Numbered from the stretch's first letter, positions 11,478 to 23,594 are shown. The stretch: DNA of 64,000 nucleotides from Marsupella aquatica (GCA_973895155.1 OZ316894.1:5332001-5396000); one strand, 5' to 3'. A program made the numbers and translations. Notes: generated by a model from the letters alone, not told the origin.

Positions 11478-12747
11478 CTACTTGCGCGTTGGATGTGTCA
11501 TGTGCTTATCATTACGAGTGTCGTCTATGCTCAACAGGTCTTTTCCAGTTTGAGCTCTAGCTCTGTCTGAGAAGTCCCAATCAGCAGGCAATCTATCACA
11601 TCTCTCATCCTCCACAGTCATGTTATGTAAAATGACACAAGCCAGAAGGATGTCCTTGATTTCATGTTGATAGTGCATTCGAACTGGGTTCTTCACAATT
11701 GCAAATCGCTGGTGCAAAACACCAAAAGCCCTCTCAACATCCTTCCGGGCCCCCTCTTGGCACTTAGCAAACCATTTTCTGGCAATTCCTTGTGACAATT
11801 GAATAGTTTTAATGAAGATGGACCAGTCTAGATAAATGCCATCAGTGAGCAAATAATACCTACCATAGTGGTGACCATTCATAGTAAAACCAACCTCATT
11901 AGCTTCACTTCTCAGGAAATTGTTGACCAAAGGGAAACGATCCAGCACATTCAAGTCGTTATTTTCACCAGGCAATCCAAAGTAGGCATGCCAAATCCAC
12001 AGGGATTGATTTGCTTTGGCCTCCAAAACAATGGATTCCTCTCCGTCCTTGTTGGCGAAGAGCCCTTGCCAAGCCACAGGACAATTCTTCCACTCGTAGT
12101 GCATACAATCCAGAGATGCAAACATACTAGGGAAACCACGCTATTCATTGATTTGTAATTGATTGATGATGTCCTCCTTGGTGGGCTGTCTGAGGTACTC
12201 CTCATAATGCTCTCTAACAGCAGAACAAAATCGCTTCAAGCATTTCATGGCAGTGCTCTCTCCAATCCGCACATATTCATCAAGGGCATCAGCAGAGACA
12301 CCATGAATGCATCCTTAAAGTAGCAGTCAATTTTTGGATTGAAGATAATCCAAGAATTCCCGCAGCATTTCGATTCTGGATGAAATACGGATCGACCTTG
12401 CACACAGCATCATGAATTCGCCAAAAGAGAGGTCTTCTCATTCTATACCTTCTTTTGAAATGTCTGTCAGTGTAGACTGGAGACAGCGAAATAGTCCTTC
12501 CAAATTCGCTCATGGCCTTGTACTCTGTCCCGATCAATGTTCCTTCCCTTTCCTGGCCTTGATCCACCAGTCCTCGCTTCCTTGGGCCCTGTTCGTAGTT
12601 GTTAAAAACTGATCCTGCCACCACAATAGTCTCCCACCATGTTTGCTCCTCATCATCCCATTCTTGATAAGCTTGCTCGATCTGCCTCTTCAAGTTTTCT
12701 CTCCATTGTATGAGTCGGTCAGATGCTGTGCTTCCAAGTCTGTTCAA
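11478..12747 (-). pseudogene. PIF/Harbinger-type DDE transposase (HARBI1/ALP1-like), broken
   Basis: The protein reads from 12747 downwards. An N-terminal part (RPLFWRIHDAVCKVDPYF, then QKLTATLR) is followed by a helix-turn-helix-like section and the catalytic core. The three acidic residues of the family are visible in FASLDCMHYEWKNC, LLTDGIYLDW and KDVERAFGVLHQRF, and the core ends near LLACVILHNM. Two lesions are seen. Near 12303 the frame shifts by one base after TLR. At about 12140, inside the sequence equivalent to NExRGFP, the codon is TAG. The family normally needs a second Myb/SANT-like protein; the minus frame at 12744-13034 may be its remnant but is not clear. The copy lies just 3' of the HNL receptor gene on the same strand. 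Confidence 0.85.
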
Positions 12748-13192
12748 TTCGCTTCCAATTCATTCAAATCAATATTTTGCAATGCATTGACCTCAATTGT
12801 TTGATTGCGCCTTGAAAATGTAGCGCCCATTTGCTTGACAATCCATGGTGTTCGATTTGAATTGCAGAGCTTCAAATGCTCCTGGACACCTTCGTGCGTC
12901 TGACAAGATTGTAGCCAGCAGATGGTGGGACTGTAGTTGTCTGGACTGGTGACCACAGTCGCTCCGTTTGCCGTGGTAGAATAGCAGGACCGGTGGGGTA
13001 CCTTATTGGCAGGTACACACCAATTGGGCCCCACACGCCACTAATGTAGCCAAAAAGCCCTTATACGGTGTCCTGGACTCCAGGTCCGGTGGGGATGCTC
13101 TAACCAGAAAAGGAGGAACAAAAATTAGGTTTTGTGGGCAATATGACACAAATTGGGCTAGTGAGAGACTACGTGTGCTAGCGAAATGGTGT
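12748..13192. other. Possible Harbinger flank and dispersed repeat start
   Basis: A minus-strand open frame at 12744-13034 contains SNRTPWIVKQMGATFSRR, possibly a remnant of the second Harbinger ORF; I cannot assign it. At about 13084-13107 the sequence ggtccggtggggatgctctaacc resembles the ends seen in some plant Harbinger-like elements, but no partner end was found. From about 13138 a dispersed repeat begins (gcaatatgacacaaattggg) that recurs at 21264. Confidence 0.35.
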
Positions 13193-13243
13193 CTATTTGA
13201 GTTTTTCCCTCGTATGAAAAAAACATTTGCCATTGCGACTAAA
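13138..13243. repeat. Dispersed repeat, copy 1 (partner at 21258-21357)
   Basis: About 100 bp beginning gcaatatgacacaaattgggct, passing through gtgagagactac and ending near tttgccattg, is repeated with few changes at 21264-21357. Here it covers the predicted stop codon and last ~17 codons of the HNL gene. At 21.3 kb it borders another repeat block. Its nature (element end or solo fragment) is not known. Confidence 0.75.
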
Positions 13244-16200
13244 AGGTTTGCCATTGCCTCTAAAAATTCCTCGCATGGTACTTATGCGCCGGCTGTCCTC
13301 ATCAGGCGGTTGATGAGGCGGTTGCCTTTGATAACATGCCGTCTTGAAAATATCAGAGGACACATACGTCCAGCCCAAACTTTCCATTTTGGAGTCGTTG
13401 AGTAAGCGACATTTATATACGAAAACTCGCATGACATTCGTTTGCGTTGTCTGGGACGACTGCTCTACTTGCAACCTGAGCTCGTCACCTTGCTCCCCTT
13501 GTGGCAATGCTACTTGAACCGAGGACGACCTTCCCAAGCTTTCTGGCAGCGTCTTCAGTCTACTGCAATACCCAAGTGTGACTTGTTTCAGAGACGAGAG
13601 TTGCCCCAAACTGTCCGGAAGGCTCTCCAACCTATCACACTGGACGATGGTGAGCCTTTCTAGAGAAGAGAGAGCTCCAAGCTCATCCGGCAATGTCTCC
13701 AAACTCCGCAACCACTGCAGATTCAGGGCCCTTAATGACGAAAGGCTACCCAAACCTGCCGGGAGGATCCGTGTATCCCGCCCTGTGAGAGTTGTTAGCT
13801 CATGCTCAAAGCACCGAAAGTGTTCAAAAAGGTCGGGTGCCTCCTCATGCCCATCACAATCAAATTCAACCTCTTGCAATGATGGAATTTGTCCGATGCA
13901 ATCGAGTAGGCTTCTCGCGTTCTTTCCCACCGCAAGAGTCACTTTCTTCAGAGACTGAAACTGCTGTACGCTCTCCGGCAGGCTTTCCAATCTTCTTGAC
14001 CGGATAGATAATTCTTGCAGGGAAGAGAGGGTTCCAAAATCGTCGGGCAGCCTCTCCAATTTAGAGCAGTCCAATATCAAGCTTTGAAGAGACTTCAGTC
14101 GGGAAAAGCTGTCTGGTAGGGTCTGCAGCAAAGGAGCATTAGAAATCTTCAAGTACTGCAGCTCAAGGAGCTGGCCGAAATCTTCTGGCAACCTCTTCAA
14201 TCTCCTAGCTCTTCCGAGACTCAAGTCTCTCAAATTCTGGAGCCCCCCCAAGCTCTCTGGCAGGCAGTCAAAGGTTGATGAATCAATTGACAACACTTCC
14301 AGTGCGGAGAGCTGTCCTAAAGTGTCCGGGAACTCCTCCAACTTGGGGCATTGTAATTTGAAAGTTTTCAATGAAGAAAGCTCCTCCATACTTTCAGGAA
14401 GAAGCATAGCAACCGAAGACTTGAAAGTCAAATCACGCAGTGCATACAAGTTACCCACACTCAGAGGGAGAGTCTCCACCCTATCGACATCAAGCTCCAA
14501 TTCCTCCAGTAGAGCAAGCTCTCCTAGGCTTTCGGGCAACATCTCCAATTTTCGACAAACTATCGTTAACTGGCGGAGAGACTTCAGACAGCAGAAACTT
14601 TCAGGTAAAGTCTCTAGGTGCGCAGATGAAATGTACAATTCCTTCAGCGCCGTCCATTCAGCGAAATCGTCGGGCAAGCTCCTTAGTTGTCCAGCCGTGC
14701 TAATGTGAAGTGATTCTAGTCCCGACAGAAGGCTGAAGCTCGGAGGGAGCCTTTCCAGAGCCACGCCATTCAAATACAGTACTCGTAGCGAGGCTAAGTT
14801 GCCAAAAGCATCCCCCAACTCTTCGAAGCCACGGCACGACTGTATGCTTAATTTCTTCAGTCCCGAAAGGCGGGAGAAAGACTGCGGTAGACACTTGATC
14901 AACGGGCAGCTCGTGATGTGCACTTCTTCCAATGACGTGAGTGAACTGCCAAAGGAGTCAGGGAGACCTGCAAGCTCTTCACAGTTTGTAATTGTTAACG
15001 TTGCAAGGCAGGATAGATTCCCTAAGGATTCAGGTAACGCCAAAGATTCTATGTTTTCAAGTTCAAGATGTTCGAGGGCTCGGAGGTTGCCAAATGATTT
15101 CGGCAAAGTGAGAGACCTTAGACTCCTCAACTCCAACCGTCTCAACCGAGGTAGATGCCCAAAATTCTCAGGCAGATGGGCCAAACCTTCTAGTTTAGAT
15201 AGACACAAAATGCGCAGATTGGTCAGGTTCCCCAATGCTTCCGGAAACTCCATTGGAATCCAAAAATTCCACAGTTCCAGCACAGCCAAATTCTCCATTT
15301 TTTTGAGGCTCGGCTCGAACTTTGACGATTTCAATCTGTCACCTCCATCAAACCGTAGGAGCGATATTTCCCTCGTGAGATCATTTCCCGAACCTTCTGT
15401 GGAGACACGACAAAGATCTATGTATTTCAATCCCTCCAGTTTGGCCAGCGAATCCAACTGAAGGGTCCGTTGGCTCTTGTAGGGTTCAAAACGATACCAG
15501 AGCCTCAAAGATTTTGTCCTTACCTCCACCTGCACATTTAACGGTAATCATTAAATGATTATTTCCAAGCTACAAGAAGTGGTCGACTAAGAAGGCAAAT
15601 ATAAGGAAAGTCGATATGGTTGAATTTTCTCCTTCTAGCCTACCTTGCATGATTTTAATAGGTACATCAGTTTACTGTACTGGAAAGAACAGTTACCTCG
15701 TTGTCATTCAACCGATCCACTGCTGAGTCTGATGATACATCATCAGTAGCCAAAACCATGATGTCATTGGAAATATTCTGAGCCAAGTCTCGAAGCTGCT
15801 CATGGACCCATACTCGGTTCTTGATTTCTTTGACCAATGACCTGCTCACCAAGTTGTCCCACGTTGTTTGCATAGTTTGCGTGAGACTGCTCCATGCGGC
15901 AAGGGCCCGGTCCAATCGCCGTTCGAAGAAACATGACGCAGCCTCTGTGAACATCTCCTGTTCCTCTGGTAACAGGGCATCATAACTTATCCTCAAGGAA
16001 GCCCACACTCTGTCCCTCTTCTCCCCAGTTATGGCTTGTGCTTTTCTCAACCTCTGTAGAGCTTCTATCCACACTTCAACATTTCTTCCTCTGAGGTAAG
16101 TGCCGATAACTTCCAACGTCAACGGCAACCCACCACACTTTTTAACCACTGCATTGACTTTGTCAATCAGAAAGTCTGGAACGTGATTCAATTCAAATGC

Positions 16201-18630
16201 ATGATGGCAGAATAGAGTCTTTGCATCATCGTGTTTCAAAAACTCTACCTCATGGACAATGCAACCTTTATAATATTTGAAAACTTCTTTGTCACGGCTT
16301 GTCATGATAACACAACTGCCCGCTCCAAAGTGCTCCAATTTTGGTAGAGCTTTGAGCTGATCCTGCGCATCTATGTCATCCATGGCAATTAAAGCTTTCT
16401 TGCTGCGCAAATGCTGCCACTCCATTGAACCCTTGCCTGGTTTCTTCCCATTGTGATGAAAGTGACTGAGAACCCGATCCTGCAATTCGTGTGATGGGAT
16501 GCCTTTTACATTATCCACAAAGCACGTGTATTCAAAGTCTTTGGAAAGAATGTTAAATGCTTGCCTTGCAAGAGTGGTCTTGCCAATCCCACCCATGCCG
16601 AAAATTCCAAGAGCAGCTCCACCAACAAGCTTCTCCTTCACATCCAAGGCGCGTCTCTCCAAATCAAGAGGAAAGTTTGGAAGCCCAGGAACTTCATGAA
16701 TAGGCACTCCCACCTGAAGAGATCAAATAGTTTGGATCAGAACACTCGGAATTATAGATAGCAACTACAGTGTTCATATGACAACAATCATTCATGGTTG
16801 AACCCAGCGATATTCTTAGCTCTAAAAACTTTCCGAAGCTAGAGGAGCATATGGTGAACTAGGAGGGTATTTGGGTTTTGGAGGATGTGAACATTTAACA
16901 AAACTTTGTTGCGACTAGGCAGCTAGATTGAGGCCATTTAACTTCAGAAATATGTGGAAAGCAAGAGACTTTTGGTCTATGGCCCTTGCGGACTCTTTCA
17001 CACCTCAAAGGTGGACCTCTGATATGATCGATTTAACAAACTATCCAGTCAATATCTATGGTCTTGCCCATGAAACTAGATGTTGACCAAGTGATATTAT
17101 AACGACTGGAAGTAAATAATCTCACTACCACTGAACTTACCACTTAAGGTACATATAGCATTCATAACAATCTGTGTAATTCTTCGTGGTGTACTTCAGA
17201 AAAGTTTGTATCATTTTAGGAGACTGACTCTGTCTATCCACTCTTCTTGTTTTTCCTCGAAGCAAAGTTTTGCAATGCAACACTTCATGTTGGCATTGCA
17301 CATCCAGGTTGGTTATGTGCTTTGGGAGAGAACGAAAATCTTGAGTTTCTTCTTCATCCTAAATTTCCTATAACATATGTCACCAACAATTCCTATGATT
17401 ATTTGTTGTCATCTTTGAAGGAAATACTCTTTGACACGCTTGCAACTCAACGTTAAAATGAAGCCAAACGTAGGAACAATTCAGTGCCAGCCATCGGCTG
17501 CATAATCCTACCTTCATATCGTCAACAATGTGTATGAGGAAGTCCTTCAGTTTGTGGAAGCTCCTGGACGACTTGGCCCTTGGTCGACAAATGGAAAAGT
17601 GGTCTGCTCCGTCTACAACATTAAAATTGTCCTTCCTCACAGATGCCTCAGGGCCCACCATGACTTCCCCACCAAACCAGCCCTGCCCATCAATGGCCAA
17701 AGGTTGAACTTCATTAGATTACAACTGTGTGCCTGTGTCCATCTTAGGCTTTGAGAACAGACTTTTCCACACCTCAGAATCGGCAATCCAAAGGAACAGG
17801 TGCTTGTAGATTACTCAAATCTTACTCCAGCATTGAGAAAATGCCGCTGGAAACCATATGCTAGAAGGTTGAATGCTCTGACAGCATCAATTGTTACTTT
17901 ATGCAGAATTCTACCAATTGCTACTCATACACAACAGTAGGCAATGCGAGATTCTGATTAAATGATTGGGTAGCAATCGCAGTTGTACCAAATTTGTAGG
18001 GCGGCCTTCTCCAAGTCCTGCAAACTGCCATTTCTCATACACTTTACGTATGGTATCAAATCGACTATTCAGCCGTTCCGTGTCTCTACTCAATGTTTTG
18101 AAGAATTTTAACAAAGCACCTCCCATTTTATCTGCCAGACGGTCTGCAGCAGGGCTTCCGTGATGAGGGGTAGCATAATAGAATACCCCGCTCATGTTGT
18201 TCACCAACTTCTCCAACTTCTTCGTCTCGAAATCTCGGCGCACTTGGAGTCTCTCATGCGCTTGGCAACACAATTCTTTGATAACCAATCCTCCAATGGA
18301 GTGGCCCACCAATACAATTGGACAATTCGACTCTTGCCCAATGTTGGCCATCAGAAGATCTGAGATCAGATTTTCCCCTAAATTGAACATATCAATGTTA
18401 TCGTTCGAGTTCTCTCTTAGGATTGCACTGTAAGACACTGAAAATATCTGAGCTTCAGGAATGTCCTCAACCAACCACTCCTGCGGCCAGATGCAGGAGT
18501 CATCCTCACATTTCCATGTAGACAGATGCGGGTCTCTGCTGTTTGGCCACAACTGGAGTCCATGGAAAAACACAACCTGTATGCTCGTTCTGCCTGCAGG
18601 CTTGTACAACTGGTACACGGAGTCATTCAC
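13193..18630 (-). CDS. Alpha/beta-hydrolase-NB-ARC-LRR immune receptor (HNL class NLR)
   Basis: Coding exons on the minus strand are 18630-17989, 17682-17512, 16713-15697 and 15529-13193, all joined in phase 0 at GT-AG borders. The first 271 residues form an alpha/beta hydrolase: FFHGLQ, nucleophile elbow GHSIGG (Ser about 111), ATPHHGS and the histidine motif ADHFSI (His about 242). NB-ARC follows with P-loop GMGGIGKTT (about 310), kinase-2 LIAMDDID, RNBS-B-like VIMTSRD, GLPL as GGLPLTLEVIG, and VHE where MHD is usual. About 25 leucine-rich repeats with LPESFGNLSSL-type units fill the last exon. HNL proteins are bryophyte NLRs, thought to sense pathogen effectors in the cytoplasm. No ATG precedes the hydrolase in its exon, and position 18630 follows an acceptor (TTTTCTCAG), so a first exon is missing from this model; ATG 19098 to donor at 19054 is a weak candidate. 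The stop at 13193 lies in repeat sequence. Confidence 0.88.
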
Positions 18631-21257
18631 CTGAGAAAACCAATCACAATGAGAAAAAAGGGACTGCGAATGTCACCAGTCGTGCTCTGCAAGGATGACA
18701 GAGGCTCGACTCGGCTTAAAAGCAACGTGTTTAACAGCTTTAATGGGATTGCTAAGGTATGACTATAGTGATGCTCAAGAGCTTTCCAAATTGACTCAAC
18801 TACAAAAACAAACCTAAAGCGATTTGGACAAATAGACTCAACGAAAAAGCAACAAACCTCGAAGCCCGATTTCAGGGGATCTGGACTGCGTATTACCTTA
18901 AAAATTTGAGAAGACCCTTGCAGTCGGGATGAGGAGGCACCCAACATTGGGTGACAAGGAATTAAGAGCTTTGGGGACAATCAATGGGCCGTAGTTACAA
19001 GGAACCCACAAATCAAGTTTAGGGAAGGCTACTAATATCGTATAAGGAATCACCGTCTTGATCTTCAGAGTCTTTCTCATATCATTTAGGAGACTCATGC
19101 ACTCACTTAAAAGTAGAGCAAGTGGTGTACTCAGTTCAGGGCTCGGTACTCAATTGGAAGACGACTATTTGAGGAGTTCAGGACCTGTCCGGTAGAAGTT
19201 TGTGACCCAAGACTAGAAATAATTTGACATTTTTTAGTCATTGTGAACTGGAGCAAAGTATGAATTACATATGCCGAAGTCTGATTTCAGGAAAACGATT
19301 CTCAGAAGAATGCCGCGCGTATAAATCCGCAATGGTGACGTGGAGGCAACGGTCGGAATTGTGCGTTGTTAATACGACCACCGACTTCGACTCTCCTCGA
19401 TCCATATACATCAGGTGATCAGGAGCTCCAGAGGTCTAGAGTGGGACCGACTTGAATACAAACTGAACAGTTTGCTTTGCGTAGAACAAGGGGATGTTGA
19501 TGTGAATGGTGACAATTTAGTCTAAGATAAGACTACGCATTGGTCACGCTGTTAAGAGAAAACTAGGCCGATCCTCCGCCTCTTCTTTCCCCTGGACTGC
19601 TGTGACTTCTGCAATTGCACATTCGAGACAATATCCGGACAAATTGTTAGTGATCTCTGTCTCACAGCATGTGTGGTATGAAGACGACATAATTGTTCGC
19701 ACTTGCGGGTGGACGACAGGGAATGCACGATGCAGTCGAGGTGGCAGAGAGACATTACTCAACAACAAAAGCGGCGAACGACAATGGAATTTGAGGTGGG
19801 AAATGGACGAAGACATCTGTTTTTGAACACTGTTTGCCTCTGTCCAACGAGCCTTGCTGAGCTCCAGAGATTCGGAGGCGATGGTGAAGGTTGGAGATCA
19901 GGGAACGATTTATTGAGAAGGTTGATCAGTTCATTAGAGATCAAATATCTTTTGAAGAAGTCACTGTTCGGTAAGTTTCCTTCGGTACTCGAGGATCAGC
20001 CGGGCTCTCAACGTACAGGTGAATAGCGTGATTAACTGAAATCTTCTGTAGATGAGCTTGCAAACTATAGCTTTCACGAATTGGGTCTCTAGCAGTCCAG
20101 GACATCGCTATTGAACATGCCCAAACGAAGTGGGGAACAACATCACGCGAAAATGAAACCAAAACGCACAATTTTTGTGGCTAACCAAGATCTAGAAGTA
20201 TCGTGCAAGACCTGATGAGCGCGTTTTCTGGTTCCTCAAGATCACGTAAAAATATCGACCGTCCCACAGCACAGCGAAGTTGACCTTGTCGAGGCCGTTC
20301 ACATCCCTTCAATATCATCAGTCGTCCGCACTGTAGAACAATTGGAAATCATAAGAAATCACGAAAAGATACAAGAAACTGACGATAATCTGATGCCACG
20401 GTCACCTGGTGCACCGGTTCTAATCCAAGAGCCTAGCGAAAGCCGGCAAAACAAATGTGGACGGCTTTGTGACGTTTGTACGAGAACAATTCCTTGGGAT
20501 TGTGTGACTTTTGGTGCTTGGACCGATTGACCTGGCTTTAAGGTTTACCCTTCCAATGCTCATCCTACCAAGTCAGCACTTGAAGGAATTGTAAAACTAT
20601 GAATTATCCTAGGGGCCCACCTTCCAGCGAAGCTATGCCGGCCCTACTGAGGAGTCCACCGAGGGACCATAGCGACTGTAAACCTGACGGTTTGAGTTTG
20701 TACCCTTTTGCACTAGGTCGCCTGTTTCACTTGGAACTAAAGGAAGGTTACCCCTGCAGCGATCGGTTTTAGTGGACGAGAGATTATTGTACATGATTGT
20801 ATGAGTTGAACTTTGTTAAACTGATGGCTAATTTACGAGACCAGACTAACTTGGAAAGTTGTCCAGTCCGGGAATTTTGCTCTTGCAACTCGGAGCTTGT
20901 TGATATCACAAGTTTATCTTGCACTTTCAGGTTATGAGTGCCCTTGACAGCCTTTGCCCAAAATACAAACCCAACACACCGGGAGGGCTTAATGGATCAA
21001 TTAAATCAGTTGCATAAGAGGTCCAGTACTCACTTGAAGAAGAGTTCATTATCAAACTATCGTGAGAATACAGCGGGTGAGTGTAGATAGCATAGAACGT
21101 GGACAATCCGGACAATTTATCAGCACTGATGTATCAATCCGATAGTTCTTTGAACAATAGTCATGGGTATGCAGGAGAGCAAACATTACCTTCAGAATTA
21201 AACAGCAAAAAACTACATTTTCCAACCTTGAGTTTCTTCATTACTTTGACCTCAAGG
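18631..21257. other. Region 5' of the HNL gene
   Basis: This stretch should hold the promoter and missing first exon of the HNL gene. The minus frame starting ATG at 19098 gives 15 codons up to a possible donor at 19053/19054 that would join in phase with the hydrolase exon; this is a guess. A minus 90-codon ATG frame at 19544-19816 is rich in Cys near its middle and is not recognised. Nothing else can be supported. Confidence 0.3.
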
Positions 21258-21620
21258 TTTTCTGGCAATATGACACAAATTGGGCTCGTGAGAGACTACA
21301 TGTGCTAGTGAAGTGTGTATTTGGGTTTTTCCCTAGTATGACAAAAACGTTTGCCAATGCTTATTGGTAAGTGGTGCATAAACTCAACTCTATGCACTTA
21401 TTGTTTACTAGTCCATACCAAGGATAAGTGCAGGCCCAAGGCATCTCCCCAATTTATGTGTATTCTCCCAAGGCATGGTCTGTCTACAAAATGACATTGA
21501 GGCAGGAATGAGCTCGGTCTGGCCATTGTAAGAAGGGTGCCTTTTTGTAGATCCCTCCATTAGATTTCCAAAGGGCAGCCAAGAAAGATCTAGATTTATT
21601 GTGCATTTTCAAGGGTTTCC
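21258..21620. repeat. Dispersed repeat copy 2 plus duplication block A (partner 33749-34015)
   Basis: At 21258-21357 lies the partner of the repeat found at the HNL 3' end. From about 21356 (gcttattggtaagtggtgca) to 21600 the sequence matches 33749-34015 with scattered changes. Landmarks in both are cataccaaggataagtgcagg, caaaatgacattgaggcagg and gtgcctttttgtagatccct. The 33-kb copy has an extra ~40 bp near 33845-33885. Confidence 0.85.
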
Positions 21621-22087
21621 AAGATTGGCAGGAAGGAAGGGTGGGGAAAGGGTGAGGGGAGGGTCTCATTGTTTCAACACTCTCAACAACTTACACACTT
21701 GACAACACTGCTTTGCTCCATCTCAAAATTTTCCATGCAACACACAGGCAGAGAACTAGTGACAACAAAGTATATATTATTTGTGCAAACCAGGATGGCA
21801 CTAAATTAAATAAATAGGCTACCTCCCTAATTCACGAGATGTACTTGATGGACCCCTACAATAAGAAGTGTTATTAATGAACCCCATGCGTGATCTAGAC
21901 CCTTGTTGGTCCTTAAATCAATGGACCCAGAAATCACCTAAATTGTAAAACTAATGCGAAACATCAAGCAACATTCCACTCATTCTTCTCCTCTCTGGCC
22001 ATTTTGCTCCACAATGTCAGGAAAAGGGCACTATTTATGCTGACACCTGGTGGATCCAGGTTTTGTCATGGTTGGAAATGGTTGAAA

Positions 22088-22302
22088 GGAATTTGGGAGA
22101 GAAATATACCCAATGGACACCTAAATTGAAAAATGTTGCTCTATATATGTACCGCATGAGTTTTTGGGGAAGCCGAATGACCATAAATGTATTCTAATGG
22201 ACACCTAAATTGAAAAAATATACTTTGATTTAGGTGTTCATTGAGTATATGTTTTTCAATTTACAGTAGGTGTCCATCGAGAATATTTCTCTCCCCAATT
22301 CC
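22088..22302. mobile_element. MITE-like inverted-repeat element
   Basis: The left end, ggaatttgggagagaaatat, is the imperfect reverse complement of the right end, atatttctctccccaattcc. Homology extends inward about 45 bp on each side through the word tggacacctaaattgaaaa. The element is about 215 bp, AT-rich and non-coding, and could fold as a long hairpin. A target-site duplication is not clear. It sits between two duplicated blocks in the region upstream of the MYB gene and is absent from the matching position near 34.7 kb. Confidence 0.65.
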
Positions 22303-22307
22303 TTAAT

Positions 22308-23115
22308 CAAAACCAAATGGGCCTGGACTTAGAGACACGCCTGTACCTGTCGTTGTGCTTTACCAGTACCTTATCTGGGCGCCGCGTCGCAATGCCGTCA
22401 TTACGGTTTGTTCTCCAAAAGCTATTTGATTCCTTTCCTCAGACTTTCCTTTCCCCAGTCTTTCCTTTCCTTTACTGTTCTTCTCTCACTGTTCTCGTCC
22501 AAGCTTTATCCTATGCAGAAGGTCGCGAAGGTCGGCCCTGCAGAGTCCAGACAGTCGACTGCCATGTCGGTTCAGGTTCAGGTTCATGTCCTTCCCAAGC
22601 TGCCACAGCACTCGAGAATGAGAAGCATGTCTTTGTGATGCAGTTCAATTCGCTACGGCTCGGAAATGAGCCGCATCGCCATGGGATGCTCCTCATTTCT
22701 ACCTTTCATGTGTTGAGGTCTCGGCTTGAGTGCGGACTCGTCTTTCGGCTGCTCTTTCTTCCTCTGCTGTTGGCGTGTGTGTTGTCCGTGTGAGGATAGC
22801 TTGCTACATGCGAGCGAGATGCTAGGTTCCATTCTTTTCGATTCCCTATCGGCGCAATATGGGTTTGATTTCCAGCATCTTATAGTTAGCTATGCGTGAG
22901 CGAGATGCTAGGGTTTTGGGAAGCTCGGACCTGATCGGCACTGCCGTTGTCGAGACTTGTGCGTTGTTGCAGTAGGGGTTCAGCTTTAGAGTCAGGGTTG
23001 ATATTTGTGGCAGGGATGATGATCTCGATTAGATGTATGAGGCAGCTTGATTCGAAACATTAACGAGGCATATCCATTCTATGACTGAATTGTCCTTCGC
23101 TAGTTTTAGTTTCAG
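22308..23115. repeat. Duplication block B, upstream/leader region of the MYB gene (partner 34749-35512)
   Basis: From cctggacttagagacacg through ggcgccgcgtcgcaatgccgtc, cagttcaattcgctacggct and gagcgagatgctagggtt to atccattctatgactga, this block matches 34749-35512 at high identity with small indels. It contains a pyrimidine-rich, cattagggttt-type sequence common in plant 5' leaders. It ends about 480 bp before the MYB start codon, so it probably includes the MYB promoter and part of its leader (inference). The 158-codon plus frame at 22317-22793 is only partly conserved between copies and is not taken as a gene. Confidence 0.85.
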
Positions 23116-23228
23116 TTTTCTCTTTCACTCCGTTTGTCTGCGGCTGACCGTCAGAGGACGAGCCACCGGCTGACATGGTAGTTGCAGAGTCTTGGGGTCC
23201 TTTGTTGCTTGGCCTGCAAATGAATTAT

Positions 23229-23269
23229 CCACGCATAAGAAGACTCGTCCTTATGCGTGGAGTCTTCTT
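23229..23269 (+). promoter_or_regulatory. Inverted repeat with two mutually exclusive stems upstream of MYB
   Basis: An 11-base arm ccacgcataag (23229-23239) pairs exactly with cttatgcgtgg (23250-23260). A second pair, aagaagact (23237-23245) with agtcttctt (23261-23269), uses bases of the first stem and its loop. The two stems cannot form at full length together. It lies about 330 bases before the MYB start codon, outside the duplicated block. Whether it is transcribed is unknown. Confidence 0.4.
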
Positions 23270-23594
23270 GCCTCTTTACCACCTGTCTATTGCGCCAAAT
23301 CCGGAGCATAAATTCTAAGTTAGTGGTGGATGAAGATTTCTATCGCTATCGCTCTTTCGATTGGTGCTCGTTATTAGTATGCTACCTCCTTTGTTCCATC
23401 AGTTCAGTCAGCGGCCCTCTCTTTGATTGTCTCTGTCCTTAGAATTGCTCAATTGCACAATTGCACTGTACAGTACCAGATTTGGGCCTTGTCCTTATTT
23501 CTAAACGTCTGAAATGGATGGCGCAGCGGTTCTTTTCGGCTCACAGGATTTCTGTTGGCTCATGTGTGTATTGTAGGTAGATGCCAGAGCAGAA

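Noticed and set aside
18627-18980. 117-codon minus frame directly upstream of the HNL hydrolase as its N-terminus
   Set aside because: It is in a different frame and ends at TGA overlapping the hydrolase exon start; the site looks like an intron acceptor instead.
22317-22793. 158-codon ORF in duplication block B
   Set aside because: Only its last third is shared in frame with the second copy, as expected from a recent DNA duplication; it lies in a leader-like region.
23229-23269. H-type pseudoknot
   Set aside because: The loops that would cross the two stems have zero length, which is not sterically possible; competing hairpins fit better.
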